A stretch of 9,226 nt of DNA from an uncultured Lachnospiraceae bacterium (GTDB lineage: Bacteria > Bacillota > Clostridia > Lachnospirales > Lachnospiraceae). The stretch covers positions 1 through 9,226 of the forward strand of contig CAMNQN010000138.1 of the NCBI GenBank assembly GCA_946549155.1. Reading direction: 5' to 3'. This document shows, in pieces, positions 4,969 to 9,226 of this stretch. The translations under genes were made by a program, and so were the position numbers. The notes under the pieces are model-generated. The model was not told where the DNA came from and searched no databases. It was given only the letters and a program-made list of their open reading frames with translations. The number at the start of each line of letters is the position of its first letter. Positions within the stretch are counted from its first letter, which is position 1.

Positions 4969-6354
4969 GTGGGAAAACACAGAGGATTTGAACAGATGGT
5001 CTTGGACTATGAGACAGAATTTGAAGATGATTTGCCTGCGCGGATGGAGATTCTGGCGGAGGGCTTTGCAAAGAAATGGAATGCAGAGCAGGTGAATGCA
5101 AAGCTGCTGGAGGGGGACTGTGAAACACTTTATGCCAGAAGCTATTTTGAAGCCAGCCTGATCTATGCCTTTGACCATAAAATAGAGTATGGCCAGTGGA
5201 AGACGCTTTTTGCCTGGTGCCGGGAGCTGTATGATGAGAGAGGCAGCAGGGGCGGCGTGTTTTCCGGTGGAAAAATCACATGGAAGCAGTTGGAGGAATA
5301 CGTGCTGCAGGGCTCGGACGGCCTGCTGCAGACAGAGAATCTGACACGCCAGATGGAAGCAGAGCTGGAGAAGCAGGAAAACGAGCAGGGATTTCAAAAA
5401 TTTATGCTGGAGAATCTGGAGCATTTTTCGGCAGTAAGAGAAAAGGCAAGGTACTATTTCTGCAAATATCTGTATTATTATATCCGGGAAAAATGTGAGA
5501 TATATTATAAAAGCTGTGAACGGACAGAGCAGCTGGAACGGCAGTATGGAGGTTCTCTGCCTTTGGATGAGAGAGGGGTACAGGAAAAATTTGCGCTGGA
5601 GGGACTTACCTTCCTGAAACCCCTGACAAAGCTGAAAAAGGAGGCAGAAAAGGCGAAGCCGGGAATGACGGTCAGGGAAAAACGGGAATACCTGGAACAC
5701 ACCTCTCTGACGCCGGGAGGCATTTTTGACGAATTTAATTATTTTTACTTCGGATATATTTCTGCAGACTGGCTGGAGGTATTGTTTGAGCTTTACGGGG
5801 AGTTTGAAAAATGGCCGTATCGGACCAGGATAAAAATTGCGCGCTCTCTTTCTCTTTGCAGGGCAAACGCGGGAAAAGCCGAAGAAGATGCGGCCCTGCA
5901 AAAGCTGGAGGAAATGGCGAAGGAGCAGAGGAAGCGGGAGGAGGCTCTGGACCAGGAGCATACCCGGGGAGAGCGCGGGGCAAAAAAGCTTTATCAGAGG
6001 GGGCGCGTGGGGGAAGATTATTTCCGGAACTTTATTCTGGGCAAAAAGGATATTAACCGGTCCACTCTGATCAGCTTTCTGCTGTTTGTGAATGCACGGA
6101 TTTCCCCGGATGCGGACAGCCAGATAACCATACCGAGACTGAATAGAATTTTGCACAACTGCGGTTTTGCGCAGCTGCGTCCGGGACACGGCTTTGACCA
6201 GTTTGTCATGAATTTTCTGAAAGCCCGGGATCCTATGGAAGTGGTGGAGCGTGAAGTGGAAAAACAGGTGGTACGGGGAAATGATTTTTACCTTTACCGC
6301 GTTTACAAAGATGCATACTGTCATCAAAGTGAGCTCCTGAACTATCTGGTGTAA
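4969..6354 (+). CDS. Large helical protein of unknown function, upstream of two kinases
   Basis: With a GTG start at 4969 this is a 461-residue soluble protein. AAGGA (4956-4960) lies 8 nt before the GTG. Alternatives are ATG 4945 (no ribosome-binding site) and ATG 4996 (AGAGGA, 9 nt upstream). It is mostly alpha-helical and strongly charged. Residues 125-195 and 300-345 look like coiled coil or long helices, with a tyrosine-rich patch at 162-180. The C-terminal third is compact: GKKDINRSTLISFLLF (358-373), then IPRLNRILHNCGF (388-400) and FDQFVMNFLKARDP (409-422). These look like a helical, possibly helix-turn-helix-like domain, which I believe recurs in clostridial proteins, but I cannot name it. 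There are no signal peptide, membrane helices or catalytic motifs. It shares the predicted promoter and strand with the kinases, so a regulator or kinase partner role is plausible but inferred. Confidence 0.88.
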   Translation: MGKHRGFEQMVLDYETEFEDDLPARMEILAEGFAKKWNAEQVNAKLLEGDCETLYARSYFEASLIYAFDHKIEYGQWKTLFAWCRELYDERGSRGGVFSGGKITWKQLEEYVLQGSDGLLQTENLTRQMEAELEKQENEQGFQKFMLENLEHFSAVREKARYYFCKYLYYYIREKCEIYYKSCERTEQLERQYGGSLPLDERGVQEKFALEGLTFLKPLTKLKKEAEKAKPGMTVREKREYLEHTSLTPGGIFDEFNYFYFGYISADWLEVLFELYGEFEKWPYRTRIKIARSLSLCRANAGKAEEDAALQKLEEMAKEQRKREEALDQEHTRGERGAKKLYQRGRVGEDYFRNFILGKKDINRSTLISFLLFVNARISPDADSQITIPRLNRILHNCGFAQLRPGHGFDQFVMNFLKARDPMEVVEREVEKQVVRGNDFYLYRVYKDAYCHQSELLNYLV

Positions 6355-6416
6355 ACGGTATTTGCGTATCCCATGCAGGAAGATGCAAAAGGAGTGATAC
6401 AAAAGAGGCGATTGTC

Positions 6417-8270
6417 GTGGAAAAACAGATTTATTTGTCCCCGCATACGGTGCTAAAGGGAAAATATAAAATCGGAGAGCCGCTGGGAAGCGGAAGCTTC
6501 GGCATCACTTATATCGGCCATGACCTGGTTCTGGATCACCGGGTGGCTGTAAAGGAATTTTTCCTCAGGGGAAAGATGGCCAGGCAAAACGGACAGATTT
6601 TGATACCGGAAGAATATGCGGAGGAATTTGAAGAGGAAAAGAAGAATTTCAGGGAAGAGGCATCGCTGATTTACGGAGCCTTTGACATTCCCGGAATTTG
6701 TAATATCAGAGATTATTTTGAGGAGAACGGTACGGCTTATCTTGTGGAGGAATATTTGCCGGGAGGGACTTTCGGGGAATTTCTGGACAAAAAAAGCGGA
6801 CATACCGTTTCTTTTGCAGAATGTAAAGACTTATTTGCCCCGGTGCTGGAAGGACTGTGCCATATTCATGCAATGGGGATTGTGCACCGGGATATCAGCC
6901 CGGACAATCTGATGTTTACCGGAGAAGGACAATTGAAGCTGATCGATTTCGGAGCGGCAGGGAAGAAAGCCGGGAAGAAGGAAAGAAGGACCGGCAAGGA
7001 GGGCTATGCGCCGCCGGAGCAGTATTGTGACGGTGGGATGACGGGGCCCTGGAGCGATCTCTATGCGGTCTGCTGTGTGATGTACCAGGCGCTGACGGGG
7101 AGTCGTCCGGTGCCGTCTCCCGACCGGATGAGGCGGGATACGCTGGCGCCTGTTTCCAGATATGCTTCCCTGCCGGCGAAGGCGGAGGAAGCCCTGGAGC
7201 AGGGGATGTCTCTGAATATCCAGAAACGATATTTCTATGTGGGAAATCTCATGGAAAATCTGGAAATGGATACGGAAAACGTAAAACCGCTGCTGGGAAA
7301 AATCCGATCTGTCTGGGGCGAGGACTGGCTGCAGATTATTACAGAAAAAAATACGGATTTGCCCTTTAAATCCCGCAGAATACTGACAGGCAGGCGGGTG
7401 AAGCAGCTGTCTGCCGCTGTGGGAGCCCTGCTCCTGGCCGGGGGAATGCTGGCCGGAGGGCTCTGGTACTATGGGAATACACATCCGGAGGAAGTATTTT
7501 TGTACAGGCTGGAAAGGGCGAGAGCGTATGACCGGAGGCATCCTGCCAGGAGCCTGCTTCTGGAGGGGACAGAGGAATTTGACGATGTTCTGGAGAAAAT
7601 TCAGCCCTACGAGAGGGCGGGAACGTGGGAGCAGGAGGATTATCACAGCTATGATGTTCCGGCGGCAATTTTGAAAAAGATGAAATTTTTGAATGTGGGG
7701 GTTTATAACAATGGAAAATTTTATCTGGATGGAGATACGGTAAGGGAGATATTTGAATATTTTCTTGGACAGAAACTGGAGCTTAAGTCTTCCAGCTATC
7801 ATTCTATGGTGGGAATGGAGCAGGAGGAAGGGTATGCGCTGCGCACCATTTTTAATACCAGCACGCAGCGTGACAGCTATGGATATACCGATGGGAACGG
7901 GCAGGAGCATGATCTGGAGCTGTGCCTGGATCCTGCGGACCGCCGCGTGAAAACAGTTTCTATAGACGGAAATACAGAGACGATGGAGCTGGTTTTAAAA
8001 GACATTTTTCCGTATCTGGTGCCTGAGATGTATCTGACAGAGGAGGAAATCACAGACTTCCTGGCATCCTCCCGGGAAGCATATGGCCGCCAGAAGGATA
8101 TGGAGGAGACTGCGGAGGCGATTCAGGAGGAGGAAGAGATAAAAAACCATGCCAGGGCAGCGCTCCGGCTGAAAACCAGTGTTGGGAAGTCGTATACGTA
8201 TTCTAATCTGACGATTGAGCCAAATGGTGTTCCTTGCAGCACCGGGAGAACGTTACAGGATGAATTGTGA
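6417..8270 (+). CDS. Membrane-anchored Ser/Thr protein kinase with large C-terminal domain
   Basis: This 617-residue protein has an N-terminal cytosolic kinase domain (about 16-285). Motifs are the glycine loop GSGSFG at 24-29, catalytic K46 in VAVKEF, HRDISPDN at 157-164, DFGAA at 177-181 and GYAPPEQY at 196-203. The catalytic-loop lysine (HRDxK) is replaced by Ser, as in many clostridial kinases I recall. A basic stretch precedes one membrane helix (about 331-352), so the C-terminal ~265 residues should lie outside the cell. That part is acidic, has no family I recognise, and contains a Glu-rich helix (about 560-580). It may sense a ligand or cell-envelope state. The start is GTG 6417 with AGAGG (6404-6408) 8 nt upstream; no better in-frame start is visible. 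Its end overlaps the next kinase by 11 nt. The 62-nt gap before it shows no terminator. Confidence 0.93.
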   Translation: MEKQIYLSPHTVLKGKYKIGEPLGSGSFGITYIGHDLVLDHRVAVKEFFLRGKMARQNGQILIPEEYAEEFEEEKKNFREEASLIYGAFDIPGICNIRDYFEENGTAYLVEEYLPGGTFGEFLDKKSGHTVSFAECKDLFAPVLEGLCHIHAMGIVHRDISPDNLMFTGEGQLKLIDFGAAGKKAGKKERRTGKEGYAPPEQYCDGGMTGPWSDLYAVCCVMYQALTGSRPVPSPDRMRRDTLAPVSRYASLPAKAEEALEQGMSLNIQKRYFYVGNLMENLEMDTENVKPLLGKIRSVWGEDWLQIITEKNTDLPFKSRRILTGRRVKQLSAAVGALLLAGGMLAGGLWYYGNTHPEEVFLYRLERARAYDRRHPARSLLLEGTEEFDDVLEKIQPYERAGTWEQEDYHSYDVPAAILKKMKFLNVGVYNNGKFYLDGDTVREIFEYFLGQKLELKSSSYHSMVGMEQEEGYALRTIFNTSTQRDSYGYTDGNGQEHDLELCLDPADRRVKTVSIDGNTETMELVLKDIFPYLVPEMYLTEEEITDFLASSREAYGRQKDMEETAEAIQEEEEIKNHARAALRLKTSVGKSYTYSNLTIEPNGVPCSTGRTLQDEL

Positions 8271-9226
8271 ATTAAAAAAAGACAGCCGTCTGAATCACAG
8301 ATACCGAATCTGCCAGAGCCTGGGACAGGGGGGCTTCGGCATTACTTATCTGGCAAAGGACGAGGCGTTTGAACAATATGTGGTTATTAAAGAGTATTTT
8401 CCGATTGCCGCCGCATCGAGAGACGCGGAGGATTCTTTGATTTTGCCGGCGGAGAAAGAGGACAGAAAAAAATTTGAGGAGGGTATGAAGCGTTTTCTCA
8501 GGGAAGCGCAGATACTGGCGTCCCTTCTTGAGATTCCGGGCGTGGTGAAGGTGCTGGATTATTTTAAGGAAAACAAAACGGCCTACATTGTTATGGAGTA
8601 TGTGAAGGGGATTTCTCTGCGCACGTATCTGGAGCGCACCGGAGAAGAGTTTTCCTTTGACCGGGCCTGCCGCATGCTCCTCCCGGTCATAGCTGCGCTG
8701 GAAAAGATTCATAAAAAGGGACTGCTTCACCGGGATATTAATCCGGATAACATTATGGTGGAAGAAAATGGTTCGGTTAAATTGCTGGATTTCGGGGCGG
8801 CAAGAGAATATTATCAAAGCCAGGAGTCGGAAAGGACAAGAACGATTTTGCTGAAAAGCGGGTATGCTCCGCCGGAACAGTATGAGGGCAAAGGACATCA
8901 GGGACCCTGGACAGATATCTATGGGCTGTGTGCAACGATCTATGAGATGATGACCGGATGTATGCCGCCCGACGCCAGGACGCGCCAGGTGAAGGAGGAA
9001 CTGTATGCGCCCTCCTGCTATGGGGCGGCAATCACGCCCCAGCAGGAAGAGCGGTTTCTCAAAAAGGGACTGGCCCTCGATTACCGGCAGCGCTATGCCT
9101 CCATCCGGGAATTTCTGGCGGACGTTTTCCCGGAACAGCGCAGGAAAGACGAAAAGAAAAAAAGAATATGGCGGGGACTTGCAGCCGGATTGATTGCGGC
9201 GGCGACTGGCGCTGTTTTCCTCCCTA
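8260..9226 (+). CDS. Membrane-anchored Ser/Thr protein kinase (3' end beyond the window)
   Basis: The frame is open from ATG 8260 to the window end, giving 322 residues. Motifs are the glycine loop GQGGFG at 22-27, catalytic K44 in VVIKEYFP, HRDINPDN at 157-164, DFGAA at 177-181 and GYAPPEQY at 201-208. HRD and DFG fall at the same residue numbers as in the preceding kinase, and both share ITY after the glycine loop, so the two are probably ancient duplicates. The catalytic-loop lysine is Asn here. A very basic stretch (294-306) leads into a membrane helix starting near 307 that is cut by the window edge, so an external domain probably follows. The start overlaps the upstream gene by 11 nt. 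Its ribosome-binding site is weak (GGGAG, 8244-8248), which suggests translational coupling. Confidence 0.93.
   Translation, partial: MNCELKKDSRLNHRYRICQSLGQGGFGITYLAKDEAFEQYVVIKEYFPIAAASRDAEDSLILPAEKEDRKKFEEGMKRFLREAQILASLLEIPGVVKVLDYFKENKTAYIVMEYVKGISLRTYLERTGEEFSFDRACRMLLPVIAALEKIHKKGLLHRDINPDNIMVEENGSVKLLDFGAAREYYQSQESERTRTILLKSGYAPPEQYEGKGHQGPWTDIYGLCATIYEMMTGCMPPDARTRQVKEELYAPSCYGAAITPQQEERFLKKGLALDYRQRYASIREFLADVFPEQRRKDEKKKRIWRGLAAGLIAAATGAVFLP

Noticed and set aside
4468..6402. 644-codon open frame on the minus strand
   Set aside because: It lies antisense to the secreted protein and the helical protein, both of which have good ribosome-binding sites and protein-like composition. 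Its translation is rich in Cys, His, Phe and Leu with no domain, as expected for a shadow frame.
6831..7910. 359-codon open frame on the minus strand
   Set aside because: It is antisense to the first membrane kinase, whose catalytic motifs are intact. The minus-strand product has no motif and no start signal.

Overview
The window reads as a chromosomal signalling locus from a Gram-positive Firmicute, most likely a clostridial (Lachnospiraceae-like) gut bacterium. This is inferred from the strong GGAGG ribosome-binding sites, the roughly 50% G+C codon use, and the style of the Ser/Thr kinases (catalytic loop HRD-I-[S/N]-PDN, activation segment GYAPPEQY). Every convincing gene lies on the plus strand. 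I see no rRNA, tRNA, CRISPR array, transposase or phage gene.

Block 1 (290-4863) is a tightly packed set of genes. A PP2C-type phosphatase overlaps a cytosolic Ser/Thr kinase by 11 nt, and a TerY-like von Willebrand A (vWA) protein follows. The phosphatase-kinase-vWA trio matches the arrangement called TerY-P in work on Ter stress systems, but no TerD, TerC or other ter gene is visible here. Next come three small zinc-ribbon proteins. The first has an N-terminal ribbon, five 11-residue repeats and an acidic tail. The other two have two membrane helices and a C-terminal ribbon. An 18-codon reading frame sits between the second and third ribbon genes, joined by an ATGA overlap. The block ends with a secreted protein of unknown function.

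Block 2 (about 4890 to the window end) seems to have its own promoter, embedded in a perfect 16-bp inverted repeat. It holds a large helical protein that I do not recognise and two membrane-anchored Ser/Thr kinases in tandem. The second kinase overlaps the first by 11 nt and runs off the end of the window.

Together this looks like a dedicated phospho-signalling module. Two membrane kinases probably sense something at or outside the membrane. A soluble kinase-phosphatase pair writes and erases phosphate, and a vWA protein and zinc-ribbon proteins could act as scaffolds or effectors. The most striking detail is that the soluble kinase and the first zinc-ribbon protein, which are unrelated, end in nearly the same peptide: [F/W]-F-[T/S]-[A/D]-A-G-D-L at the extreme C-terminus. 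Different codons encode it, and the vWA gene lies between the two. I propose that this is a C-terminal docking tag, perhaps read by the vWA metal site. That part is inference.
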